Assembly (NCBI GenBank): GCA_958402495.1
Contig: CATXTS010000035.1
Location: forward strand, 1-15,374
Length of the DNA stretch: 15,374 bases
Reading direction: 5' to 3'
DNA from: an uncultured Clostridiaceae bacterium
GTDB lineage: Bacteria; Bacillota; Clostridia; TANB77; CAG-508
A program made the position numbers and the translations under genes. Below, piece after piece: positions 7,801 through 15,374 of this stretch. Each line of letters starts with the position of its first letter. Position 1 is the stretch's first letter. The notes under the pieces were generated by a model. That model did not search any database, was not told the origin of the DNA, and was given only the letters and a program-made list of their open reading frames with translations.

Positions 7801-10800
7801 AAATAGATAAAGAAGTAGTAATTACACACGAAAATGATTCTAATTATCATGGCAATGGGGATACAAGATATACAAAAGGCATGTATATTGCAACAACAGG
7901 ACAAGCGTATATCAATAATATGGTTTTAAGATATGCAAGAGGATATCATGGAAGTGGTTCTATAGAAAATAATGGCGGATTATATTTACTAAATAGTCAG
8001 ATAAACAATGTTGACCCAACTGCAAGGGGAAGCATCCAATATAATTCTTCTAAAGGAAATCAAGTTTTAAAATATAATAGTTTATCTAAAGCTATACAAG
8101 TAGATAATAATATGACAATAGATGCCACTAAAAATTTCTGGGATAATGTGACCATAGAAGATACCAATAAATATATAGTGAACCCTAAAAATGAAACCTT
8201 TATAAGAAACCAAGAAACTATTGCAGAGTTTGAAAAGGTAAGAATATCAGAAGAAATGATACATTATGGGGTACCTGGTGTAGATTCTTATACTGGAAAT
8301 TATAGTAAGCAATATGATGATTTGGATTTAGAGGTGGAAAACGTAAGTGATGGTTTTAAGAGAGTGTATAATTCTAAAAACTTAGAAGTAAATAGTTTAG
8401 GGCAAGGATGGACCGTAGGATTTGAATCTAAGATAGAATGTTATGAGACAGAGGAAAATAGAGTATTAGTAAATTTACCAACAGGACAAGTCATTTTATA
8501 TGAAAAAACAGACGATAACAAGTACATAGCAGTAAATAGTAGAAATACAATGAGTTTGCAAAATGGAGAATATATAGTCACAACAAAAGAGCAAGAAAAA
8601 TATATCTATGATTATGAGACTGGAAAATTAACTGGTATTTTAGATAAGTATGGAAATCGCACACAAATACAATTTAATACAAAAGGACAAATAGATAAGG
8701 TAATAGATTATGCAGGTAGAATGTATACTATAAATTATAATGATGCTGGAAAAGTAGGAGAAATCATAGATCCTTTAAACAGAAAAGTAACTTACACTTA
8801 TAATGAAAAAGGTTTACTAACTAGTGTTACCAACGTTAATTCTAAGAAAATAGATTACCAGTATGATATAAATGGTTTTTTAACAAATATATCTGAAAAT
8901 GGTAATGTAATAGAAAGAGTTACCTATGCTAAAACAGAATATACACCAAAGTTAGCAACTATTACATATGCTACAGGAAAGACGGAAAACTATAAATATA
9001 ATACCAGTAACACGCAGATACAAGATAACAATGGAAATAAAATAACAAAATACTTTGATACTAGTGGATATGAAACCTTAATTACTTATCCTAACGGAGA
9101 TAGTGAAAGTACAACATATTCTTCTATAGAGGGAAAAAATAAATTTGGAGAAATTACTTCTAAAACACAATTAGGTAAAGGAACTACAAGATATGAATAT
9201 GATGATAGGGGAAATGTATGTACACAAATTAATCCAGATGAAAGTCAAAAGCAATACGAATATAATGAAAAAAATAGTGTTATCAAATATACTGATGAAT
9301 TAAACCATGTAACGGAATATGTATATGCCCCAGATGGTATTACCTTATTAGAAGAAAAAAAGCCTTTAGGAGAAACTATCCAGTATATCTATAGTGATGG
9401 AAATATAAAAGGACTAGTATCTAAGAAAATAGATGGAGAAGGTGGTATTACCTCTTATGAATATGACCAATATGGCAATCTAGTAAAAACGATTAACCCA
9501 ATAGGAAAAGAGAAAACGGCTAGCTATAATACTCTTGGTTGGATAACCAGTCAAACAGATGCCAGTGGCAATATAACGACTTATGAGTATCAGTTTGGTA
9601 AACTTTATAAGACAATAGACCCTTATGGAAATGTAGAAATTACAGAATATGATGTAAATGGAAATTTAATAAAATTAGTAGATAAAAATGGTAATATAGA
9701 GACTAGAGAATATGACATTGCGGGAAATGTAGTTAAAGTAGTAGATAAATTGGGAAATACAACAACTTATACCTATGATATATATGGTAATAAAATCAAG
9801 GAAGTACAACCAAATGGCTGTATATATACCTATACCTATGACCAACTAAATAGGCTAGTACAGGTTCATATGCAAGAAAGCAAAGAACAAGCTTCCATTC
9901 TTTTAAAAAGCCTAGAATATGATTTAACAGTGTATTCCAATAAAGTAATTGAAAAAACATATTTAGATGACCAAAATTACCATACTAGTAAAAAAAGCTA
10001 TGATTATTTAGGAAACTTGATTGCAGAAGAAGATGATGGATATGTAAAATTATATTGGTATAATGCAGTTGGCGCCAAAACATCTCAAAGAGATGAAAAT
10101 GGAGGATATACCTATTATACCTATGATGAAGCAGGAAGATTGCTAAAAGAAGCGGTTATGGTAGCACAAGATACTTATAGAGTAACTACATATGCTTATG
10201 ATAAAACCGGAAGAAGAATAGAAGAGAAAATGTCTAAAGATTATCTTAGTTCATTAGATGCATTGATAGGTGAAAATTATACACAAATTCATTATCAATA
10301 TGATGCAGCTGGTAATAAATTAAAGGTAAATAAATGGACGGGAGAAGAAGAAGCCTATACTTATGATAACATAGGAAATGTTACAAAGATAGTGATTAGT
10401 TTTAAAGAACAAGAAGAAAATAAAAGAAGTAGTATAGCCTATACTTATAATCAAGTAGGAAAGATTGTTGAAAAAGTTGAGAATGGTAAGCAGACACTGT
10501 ATGAATATGATAAAAATGGTAATATGACGAAACAGATAGAAGCAGATGGCAAAAATACGATTTATACTTATGATGGTTTAGATAGAGTCATAAAGAAACA
10601 AGAAATAAAAGACAATCAAGAAATAGTAACACAAAACATCTATGACCATGTTGGCAATATAATAGAAAGTATAGATGGTAATGGAAATAGTACCCATTAT
10701 ACATACAATGCTTTAAATCATTTAGTAAAAGAAACCAATGCCTTAGGATATAGCATACAGTATACGGTAGATTGGATAGGACAAGTTACTTCAAAAAGAT

Positions 10801-12578
10801 TACAAGATGGAAAAGGTGTTATAGACTACCAATATGATAAGTGGGGAAATAGAATAGCAGAAAAACAAAGATATGATGTGAGTGATTTTCTAGATATAAT
10901 AGAAAAAACGTATGAATACGATAAAGCAAATAATCTAATAAAAGAAGTAGATGGAGAAGGCAATATAACTACTTATACATATGATAAATTAAATCGTCTT
11001 ATCAAAGTAGTTGATGCACAAAATCATGTATCTGAGAAAATATATGACGTAGAAGATAATCTGATTGAAGAGAGAAATGAACAAGTTATTCATACATATA
11101 GCTATGATGATATGCATAATTTGCTAAAAGAAATGGTTAGGAAAAATAAGGAAAATGCAGAAGAGAAAGTAGTTAAAGAATATCATTATGATTATACAAA
11201 CCGATATGTATTCGAAATAGATGCAAAGGGAAATTGGACAAGGCATACCTATAACAATCAAAATGAAATCATAGAATTTTATAACCATAACAATGAATTG
11301 GTAGAAAATTATGTGTATGATGTACAAGGAAATATGACCAAGGCTTCAGATAACACAGGCAGAGCAAGACAATATACCTATAGTCTGTTAAATGATGAGT
11401 TATATGAAAAGTTATCTATGGGGGATGAGAAAAATATACAGAACACCTATGAGTATGATAAAGTGGGAAATATTATTAAGCAAATAGATGGTAATGGAAA
11501 TATAACCACTTATACCTACGATGCCATTGGTAGACAATTAACGAAAACAAATGCCCTTGGACAAACTACTACCTATGCCTATGATGAAATGGATAATAGA
11601 ATAAAAGAAACTGATTATTTAGGAAATGAGACCACCCATACTTATGATGCTTTTGGTAGATTACAGACAACTACGAATGCTTATGGGCAAGTAGTAGAAA
11701 CTTTAGAATATGATAAAAACAATAGACAGACTAAAAGCATAGATGCTTTAGGAAATACACTTATTTATAAATATGATAGTTTAGATAATTTAATTGAAAA
11801 AATAGACCAAGAAGGCTTTTCACAAAAATATGAATATGATAGGGAAGGCAATATGATTAAACAAACCGATAAAAATGGAAATGTAACTACCTATCTGTAT
11901 AATGTAAAAAATGAGTTAATAGAAGTAATAGATGCTTTATCACAAAAAGCAAGTTATGAATATGATGTCAATGGAAATTTAGTAAAGAAAGTAGATACTA
12001 GAGGAAATGTAACAAACAGTGAATATGATGCACAAAGTAATGAAATAAAAACAGTAGATGGGCTTTCCTATTTTGACGAGAAAATATATAACCAAAGAGA
12101 TGAACTACAAACAAGGAAAACAAAGAACCAAGCACTGATAGAATATGCCTATGATAATGCTGGAAGGTTAATAAAGGAAACTGTTGGTGATGAAATTGTA
12201 GAATATGTGTATGACAATAATGATAATTTAATACAAACCATTGTAAATGGACAATTACAAACAGTAAGAGAATATGACGCACTAAATAGAACCATTACGA
12301 AAAAAGAATATAGAGACAATCAAGAGTTTACTTTTACTTATGAGTATGATATAATTGAATCACTAGAACCAGGACAATATAAAGAAATAACAACAGACCC
12401 TTATAACGATACAGTAGAAAAGATTTATGATAAGGTAGGAAGACAACTGCAAGTTACCAATAAAGGAAAAACAACTACATATACCTATTATGCCAATGGT
12501 GCATTAGAAAAGACTATTTATCCAAATGGAACAATAGAGCAATATACGTATTATCCAGATAATACATTAAAAGAATAA
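4851..12578 (+). CDS. giant secreted beta-helix/YD-repeat (Rhs) protein, ended by an in-frame stop
   Basis: This is the N-terminal 2575 residues of a polymorphic-toxin carrier. The ATG follows AAGGAGAGGTG (4838-4848). Residues 1-32 form a signal peptide (basic start, hydrophobic core, cleavage probably after VLANA). Residues about 40-1095 are beta-helix-like, rich in Asn, Ile and short strand-turn units, with tandem 218-residue repeats. Residues 1140-1230 resemble DUF6531, the Rhs entry domain (GVPGVDSYTGNYSKQ, RVYNSKN, GQGW at 1184-1187). From about 1250 on there are dozens of YD repeats of the GNITTYTYDxxNRL type, which in Rhs proteins wrap into a shell enclosing the toxin. The closest known layout is WapA-like Rhs proteins of Gram-positives. 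There is no LPXTG or other visible anchor. Codon 2576 is TAA, yet the same frame continues with YD repeats, the Rhs core and a nuclease to 14441, so the product as written lacks its toxin. Confidence 0.85.
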   Translation: MNKKVKIVLTILGILLMWFIGFSINNKVLANAEEALPEYEVNGKIQSDTTWERGIYSINGDLIIYQNVTLTVKEGSILKIDNERSIKVEGNFILNGTAENKIMIESKHENEYWINLYVGGKMQANYTNIKDLQGANAGGEDYFFDIYGYVYLDNVEIGNVKPNHEILMKGKELVIKNSVLDCEKVKINNYNKLDIQNNTVNRFDIKELMNENYIIKDNIILSNEDNGIEIYWQGIANELKMYNNLRKGQTRQLIQLTKGQFTCNVTLSGNNNDYYFPNGMQVRDNVTLTIQEGVSLKIGKEKSVLIEGVLILNGTAENKIAIQSKNEDEYWINLYVGGKVQANYTNIKDLQGANAGGEDYFFDIYGYVYLDNVEIGNVKPNHEILMKGKELVIKNSVLDCEKVKINNYNKLDIQNNTINRFDIKELINENYIIKDNTILSNEDNGIEIYWQGIANELKIYNNLKQGQTRQLIQLTKGQFTCNATLSGNNSDYYFPNGLQVRNDAILTVQEGVALRIGKEKSVSIEGVLILNGTVENNISIQSKNEDEYWFNMSVDGKIQAIYTNIKDLQGDSSGNESNALYFRGFAYFDNVKINNVKPNQGIWIDGQEFVIKNSILDCEKVKINNYNKLDIQNNTINKLYIKELVNENYLIKDNSILSNEDNGIEIYLQGIANELKMYNNLRQGQTRQLIQLTKGLIVTSMILPENSNYYFPNGIEIRQDVALRVNEGSTLCIGRDKKIDIYGNFILNGTADNNVSVQSLNEGEYWNNIFASSSGTMEVQYANIKGFQGTHHDIYGLLDFRNVNIETDKEASFYINTTITNIENSTIQVNIIITSNNSSITNSNIGNRTIEVKVSPSQDALVLIENNTLGNIKITSLPNQYLIRNNQLTDVTKTPLNIPIRYFNSNTLTYIYNNVLEGLDKQYVKLPVRDALGDIYLTGDMDYYVEGCLSIPEGTTMIIDEGALLRLSAEGYVDVYGTLYVNGKIDKEVVITHENDSNYHGNGDTRYTKGMYIATTGQAYINNMVLRYARGYHGSGSIENNGGLYLLNSQINNVDPTARGSIQYNSSKGNQVLKYNSLSKAIQVDNNMTIDATKNFWDNVTIEDTNKYIVNPKNETFIRNQETIAEFEKVRISEEMIHYGVPGVDSYTGNYSKQYDDLDLEVENVSDGFKRVYNSKNLEVNSLGQGWTVGFESKIECYETEENRVLVNLPTGQVILYEKTDDNKYIAVNSRNTMSLQNGEYIVTTKEQEKYIYDYETGKLTGILDKYGNRTQIQFNTKGQIDKVIDYAGRMYTINYNDAGKVGEIIDPLNRKVTYTYNEKGLLTSVTNVNSKKIDYQYDINGFLTNISENGNVIERVTYAKTEYTPKLATITYATGKTENYKYNTSNTQIQDNNGNKITKYFDTSGYETLITYPNGDSESTTYSSIEGKNKFGEITSKTQLGKGTTRYEYDDRGNVCTQINPDESQKQYEYNEKNSVIKYTDELNHVTEYVYAPDGITLLEEKKPLGETIQYIYSDGNIKGLVSKKIDGEGGITSYEYDQYGNLVKTINPIGKEKTASYNTLGWITSQTDASGNITTYEYQFGKLYKTIDPYGNVEITEYDVNGNLIKLVDKNGNIETREYDIAGNVVKVVDKLGNTTTYTYDIYGNKIKEVQPNGCIYTYTYDQLNRLVQVHMQESKEQASILLKSLEYDLTVYSNKVIEKTYLDDQNYHTSKKSYDYLGNLIAEEDDGYVKLYWYNAVGAKTSQRDENGGYTYYTYDEAGRLLKEAVMVAQDTYRVTTYAYDKTGRRIEEKMSKDYLSSLDALIGENYTQIHYQYDAAGNKLKVNKWTGEEEAYTYDNIGNVTKIVISFKEQEENKRSSIAYTYNQVGKIVEKVENGKQTLYEYDKNGNMTKQIEADGKNTIYTYDGLDRVIKKQEIKDNQEIVTQNIYDHVGNIIESIDGNGNSTHYTYNALNHLVKETNALGYSIQYTVDWIGQVTSKRLQDGKGVIDYQYDKWGNRIAEKQRYDVSDFLDIIEKTYEYDKANNLIKEVDGEGNITTYTYDKLNRLIKVVDAQNHVSEKIYDVEDNLIEERNEQVIHTYSYDDMHNLLKEMVRKNKENAEEKVVKEYHYDYTNRYVFEIDAKGNWTRHTYNNQNEIIEFYNHNNELVENYVYDVQGNMTKASDNTGRARQYTYSLLNDELYEKLSMGDEKNIQNTYEYDKVGNIIKQIDGNGNITTYTYDAIGRQLTKTNALGQTTTYAYDEMDNRIKETDYLGNETTHTYDAFGRLQTTTNAYGQVVETLEYDKNNRQTKSIDALGNTLIYKYDSLDNLIEKIDQEGFSQKYEYDREGNMIKQTDKNGNVTTYLYNVKNELIEVIDALSQKASYEYDVNGNLVKKVDTRGNVTNSEYDAQSNEIKTVDGLSYFDEKIYNQRDELQTRKTKNQALIEYAYDNAGRLIKETVGDEIVEYVYDNNDNLIQTIVNGQLQTVREYDALNRTITKKEYRDNQEFTFTYEYDIIESLEPGQYKEITTDPYNDTVEKIYDKVGRQLQVTNKGKTTTYTYYANGALEKTIYPNGTIEQYTYYPDNTLKE
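4968..5621 (+). repeat. beta-helix repeat unit 1 (218 residues)
   Basis: This is the first of three tandem 654-bp units inside the giant gene; boundaries are set by alignment to the later copies. Each unit contains the blocks NVTLTVKEGS-like, LNGTAENKI, NEYWINLYVGGK, NYTNIKDLQGAN and LDCEKVKINNYNKLDIQNNT. The first third differs more from units 2 and 3. The remainder from about 5181 is nearly identical to unit 2. Confidence 0.85.
5622..6275 (+). repeat. beta-helix repeat unit 2 (218 residues)
   Basis: This is the second 654-bp unit, in frame with unit 1. By eye, 5835-6275 differs from 5181-5621 at about 14 bases, and the 191 bases matching 5256-5446 show no difference. That indicates recent duplication or gene conversion. 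Confidence 0.85.
6276..6929 (+). repeat. beta-helix repeat unit 3 (218 residues)
   Basis: This third 654-bp unit starts with the same KGQFTCNATLSGNN block as unit 2. Its centre has diverged (EYWFNMSVDGK, GDSSGNESNALYFRGFAYFDN), but the block LDCEKVKINNYNKLDIQNNT and the GIEIYLQGIANELK stretch are conserved. The middle is therefore the variable part of the unit. Confidence 0.82.
6930..7580 (+). repeat. diverged beta-helix repeat unit 4
   Basis: The unit begins KGLIVTSMILPENSNYYFPNG and keeps the NGTADNNVSVQSLNEGEYW block at the expected offset, then loses the conserved LDCEKVKINN block. The right boundary is approximate. It marks the transition to the non-repeated end of the beta-helix region. 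Confidence 0.6.
12576..12578 (+). other. in-frame TAA interrupting the Rhs toxin frame
   Basis: The codons around it read YYPDNTLKE, stop, VNKKADNTEISKYAYEYD. The frame is open for 2575 codons before and 620 codons after, with YD-repeat character on both sides. A single substitution (for example from AAA, CAA or GAA) would create it. No selenocysteine or pyrrolysine codon is involved, and TAA is used as a normal stop elsewhere in the window. Confidence 0.9.
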
Positions 12579-14441
12579 GTAAACAAAAAAGCGGATAATA
12601 CAGAAATTTCAAAATATGCCTATGAATATGATAACAATAACAATGTGACTAAAAAAATAGATGAGTTAGGAGAGACAAGCTATACTTATAATGCTTTAGA
12701 TATGCTATTAGAGGTTAGTAAGAAGCAAGATGGTAAAAGGACAGTATATGCTTATGATGGTGCTGGTAACAGAATCAAAGAAACGCTAACAACTAATGAA
12801 GGCGATAAAGTTATTCAATATGAGTACAACCAGAAAAATCAGTTAGTTAAGAAAATAGAGGCAGATAATAGTGTAACGGTATATACCTATGACCATAATG
12901 GTAATGAAATACAAGTACAAAAAAATGAAGAAGTAATAACACAAAATACTTATAATAGCAAAAATGAATTGATTAAAACAATAGAAAATGGTATAGAAAC
13001 AACATATCAATATGATGTCTTAGGAAACCGAATAGAAAAAACAAGTGGAGGACATACCACTAAATATTTCTATGAAGGAAATCAAGTGATTTTAGAGTTA
13101 AATGAGCATAATGAACAAATAGCTAAAAATGTGTATGGCATTAATTTAATAGCTAGAAGTACACCTGAACAATTAGGATATTATATGTATAATGGACATG
13201 GTGATGTTGTACAAATACTAGATGAAAATAGTAACTTATTAAATCGATATGGTTATGATGAATTTGGAAATATCATTGCACAAGAAGAGCAAATGGATAA
13301 CCCTTATCAGTATGCAGGCTACTATTACGACAAGGAGACAAAAAATTATTATTTATTAAATAGGTATTATAATCCAGAGATAGCAAGGTTTATATCAGAA
13401 GATACCTATAGAGGTGAGATTAATGACCCTCTTAGTTTGAACCAATATGTATATGCAAGAAGTAATCCACTAAGATATAATGACCCAAATGGACATTTTG
13501 CAATTCCTGTTGTTACTGGCTTTATTGGAGGAGTTTTTAGTTCTGGAGCAAGTATTATAGGGGATTTGTTGGCTGGAAATGGTATAGATTGGATAAAAGC
13601 AGGAGGAGCATTTGTAGAAGGAGCAATAATAGGAGGTTCATTAGGATTAGCAGCCCCATTAGGAATGCCTACTCTTTTAGGTACAGCATATTTATCAGGG
13701 ACATTAGGTAATGCAGTAAATCAAAAAATAGTAACAGGAGAAGTAGAGTGGAGAGAAGCAAATATTAATGGACTTACAACAGTGGTAGGAGTAGGAACTT
13801 TTGGAATGAGTGGCAATGTAACATCAAAAGGAGTTAAGTGGATAGAAGATTACGCGATAAAAGGTGCAGTATCAAGTATGGCAAGCAATGTAATATATCA
13901 ATCAGTAACGAAGGATATACGAGATTTTAGTTTCAGCGAAGTGGCACTATCAGGAATAGTAGGAGCAGTCACGGCACCTATAGGTGCAAAGGTAACACAA
14001 GTGGCGATTGATAAGCTTGGACCAAGTCAATATACTTTAGAAATAGAAAAGAAGGAAGTTACATTAGATAAAAGAATAACAGACTTAAAAGCAATTGATA
14101 AACAAAAAAGAAATTATACTGAAAGAAAGTCTAAACATCTTGCTGTGATGGGAAAAGATGGAGAAGCAATTAATCTACATCATATAGGTCAAAAGGATGG
14201 ACCAGTTATGGAAATATTGGCAACTAAACATCGTGAGAACAATAAAACTTTACATGTATTAACTAAACCTGGGTATCATTCTCAAATAGATAGAAAACAA
14301 AATGCCAGTTGGAATAGTTCATATTGGAAATGGAGATGGAACAATATTGGTTACATTCCAGAAGAGTTCAAAGATATAGGTGGTACAATGGTGAGTATAT
14401 TTACTAATAAATTAAATGAGTCAGTAGTACCAAATAAATAG
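12579..14441 (+). pseudogene. C-terminal part of the Rhs protein with LHH nuclease toxin
   Basis: This is the continuation of the giant gene in the same frame after the TAA. It encodes more YD repeats, then the Rhs core GYYYDKETKNYYLLNRYYNPEIARF followed by ISEDTYRG and NQYVYARSNPLRYNDPNGH. Everything after DPNG (from 13497, 314 residues) is the variable toxin part. I see no ribosome binding site for a separate start: the first candidate, GTG 12645, is preceded by AATAACAATAACAAT, and it lies in the middle of a YD repeat. The fragment is therefore probably not translated on its own and depends on read-through, reversion or a misread base. With the stop removed, the whole protein would be 3196 residues. 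All toxin motifs look intact, so the lesion, if real, is recent. Confidence 0.78.
13497..14441 (+). other. toxin region: Gly/Ala-rich pre-toxin segment plus LHH (HNH-fold) nuclease
   Basis: After the core motif, about 150 residues are rich in Gly, Ala and hydrophobics with GxxxG spacings (GFIGGVFSSGASIIGDL, GAFVEGAIIGGSLG), as often found between Rhs cores and toxins. The last 100 residues match the LHH family of the HNH/Endo VII superfamily: LHH at 14175-14183, then GPVMEI, TKHRENNKTLH and HSQIDR, ending with SSYWKWRW. In this family the conserved histidines bind a divalent metal and cut DNA. The SUKH gene next door supports nuclease activity, because SUKH proteins are established immunity factors for such toxins. 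Confidence 0.83.
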
Positions 14442-14565
14442 TGTAATATGGTAGTGTAAAGTAGGCTGCAAGAAAATAGAAAATCTATGATAAGTATTAC
14501 ATACTTAAATAAAAATATTTTATAAATAAACTTTACACTACCTTTAATATAAGGAGGAAATAGTC
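14442..14565 (+). other. structured spacer between toxin and immunity gene
   Basis: These 124 bases have no gene. They contain a perfect inverted repeat (listed separately), two small perfect hairpins inside its loop (ATAGA-AAA-TCTAT at 14476-14488 and TAAGTAT-TAC-ATACTTA at 14491-14507), and the immunity ribosome binding site AAGGAGG at 14551-14557. No convincing promoter is visible, although the AT-rich stretch 14508-14530 could hold a -10. Confidence 0.7.
14450..14542. repeat. perfect 13-bp inverted repeat flanking a 67-base loop
   Basis: GGTAGTGTAAAGT (14450-14462) is exactly complementary to ACTTTACACTACC (14530-14542). TAGTGTAA also occurs a second time directly upstream, across the toxin stop codon. 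In RNA the arms would close a multi-branched structure just before the immunity ribosome binding site. In DNA they could be ends of a small non-autonomous element. Confidence 0.75.
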
Positions 14566-15374
14566 GTGAGTTATGCCAATTTTAAAGAAGCAATGGAACT
14601 AGCAAAAAAATGTGATTTTTATGGAGCAGGAAAAGGGGTATCAGATGAAATAATAAAAAAAGCAGAAGAAGAACTAGGAATTGCATTTTCAAGAGAATTA
14701 TACGAATATTTAAGGGAATATAGTTATATAGTATTTTTTGGATATGATTTTTATGGAATTATTGAAGTAGATTCTTCAGGGATGTGTCAAGGTGGTATGG
14801 TAGAAACAGCGATTTCAGATAGGAAAAATTATGGACTACCATTAAAATGGATACCAATCCTTTTTTTAGATGATGGTTATACAGCGTATTTAGATTATGA
14901 CAATCTTAATAGTGAAGGAGAGCCAAGAGTAATTGAAGGAATATATATGGGAGATAAATTTGAAATGACAGCCGTATTAGCGGAAGATTTTGGTGACTAT
15001 ATACTTCAATTAGTGGAAGAAGTATTACCATGGAAAGAAGTAACATCATTGGAAGCACAAGAACAAGTAGAGCAAGTTCTTGAGGAAAGTATAAAGATAG
15101 CAAAGGAGCATTTAATAGGAATCACAAACCTATATCCTCCTATTATTGGTTTTTATCCATTTGCTATGGGAATGCTAGAAAATGGTGAGATTTCCTTAAT
15201 TGCTATGCAAGAAAATAGAAAAGATGTAGTTTTAGATATAATTAAAGGGATAAAAGAAAATAGGGAAAAGTACATAGTAGTGAGCATAGGAATGCTAACA
15301 AAAATGGTTAATAAATATGAAATAGAAATTTTGGTAGAACATAGAGAAGGTGTTGCTATAGATGAAATAATTCC
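14566..15374 (+). CDS. SUKH (SMI1/KNR4) family immunity protein, cut by the window end
   Basis: This is probably the antidote to the LHH nuclease encoded just upstream. GTG at 14566 follows AAGGAGG by eight bases. An ATG at 14592 has no ribosome binding site. There are 269 residues before the window ends. Residues about 20-155 have the SUKH pattern: VSDEIIKKAEEELGIAF, then ELYEYL, DFYGIIEVDSSG, VETAISDRKN, WIPILFLDDGYTAYLDYDN and GEPRVIEG. Residues about 165-269 form a second domain with an amphipathic helix and the strand-turn block GFYPFAMGMLENGEISLIAMQ, which I do not recognise and which is absent from minimal SUKH proteins of about 130-160 residues. SUKH proteins act in the cytoplasm by binding the cognate toxin directly. 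The order toxin then immunity on one strand is standard for such loci. Confidence 0.82.
   Translation, partial: MSYANFKEAMELAKKCDFYGAGKGVSDEIIKKAEEELGIAFSRELYEYLREYSYIVFFGYDFYGIIEVDSSGMCQGGMVETAISDRKNYGLPLKWIPILFLDDGYTAYLDYDNLNSEGEPRVIEGIYMGDKFEMTAVLAEDFGDYILQLVEEVLPWKEVTSLEAQEQVEQVLEESIKIAKEHLIGITNLYPPIIGFYPFAMGMLENGEISLIAMQENRKDVVLDIIKGIKENREKYIVVSIGMLTKMVNKYEIEILVEHREGVAIDEII

Noticed and set aside
12576..12578. Alternative genetic code or recoded stop
   Set aside because: TAA also ends the SecD/SecF neighbours' region genes such as the rhodanese, nitroreductase and ytxC genes, so general TAA reassignment is not supported, and no recoding element is evident after the stop.
12645..14441. 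Independent gene starting at GTG 12645
   Set aside because: The frame is continuous with the upstream Rhs gene. The putative start sits in the middle of a YD repeat with no ribosome binding site, so it is the remainder of one gene.
14906..15103. Minus-strand open frame within the immunity gene
   Set aside because: It is a Leu-rich antisense shadow of the SUKH gene without a ribosome binding site.

Overview
The window is AT-rich, Gram-positive-type DNA. It has strong purine-rich ribosome binding sites, GTG starts at two genes and U-tailed hairpin terminators. A ytxC-type sporulation gene and a SecD/SecF-like pair point to an endospore-forming member of the Clostridia (Bacillota). This is inferred from gene content and base composition; no rRNA or other species marker is present.

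Left part (1-4388): a housekeeping region. A SecD-like and a shortened SecF-like membrane protein form a two-gene operon that ends at a clear terminator. A single-domain rhodanese follows, then a nitroreductase-like gene broken by one extra base. A bidirectional terminator separates these from a convergent ytxC-like gene on the minus strand.

Middle (4389-4850): a divergent intergenic region without a large gene. It holds Spo0A-box-like heptamers, a 30-codon ORF with a good ribosome binding site, and a strong hairpin terminator overlapping the end of that ORF. All of this lies directly upstream of the largest gene, so its leader may be an attenuator.

Right part (4851-15374): a polymorphic toxin locus. 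One frame runs 9.6 kb and encodes a signal peptide, three near-identical 218-residue beta-helix-like repeats plus a diverged fourth, a DUF6531-like Rhs entry domain, a very long YD-repeat (Rhs) shell, the Rhs core ending in DPNG, a Gly/Ala-rich pre-toxin segment and a C-terminal LHH-type HNH nuclease. One in-frame TAA (12576-12578) splits the frame, separating the first 2575 residues from the toxin. After the toxin come 124 bases containing a perfect 13-bp inverted repeat, then a SUKH (SMI1/KNR4) family immunity gene that runs off the window and carries an extra C-terminal domain.

The likely logic is a secreted, surface-extended beta-helix/Rhs protein that delivers a DNase to neighbouring cells, with the SUKH protein protecting the producer. 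The most notable points are the lone stop codon in an otherwise intact toxin frame, the leader ORF/terminator pair in front of it, and the structured toxin-immunity spacer. The nonsense codon and the nitroreductase frameshift are each one base change from an intact gene, so sequencing or assembly error must be excluded before biological meaning is assigned.
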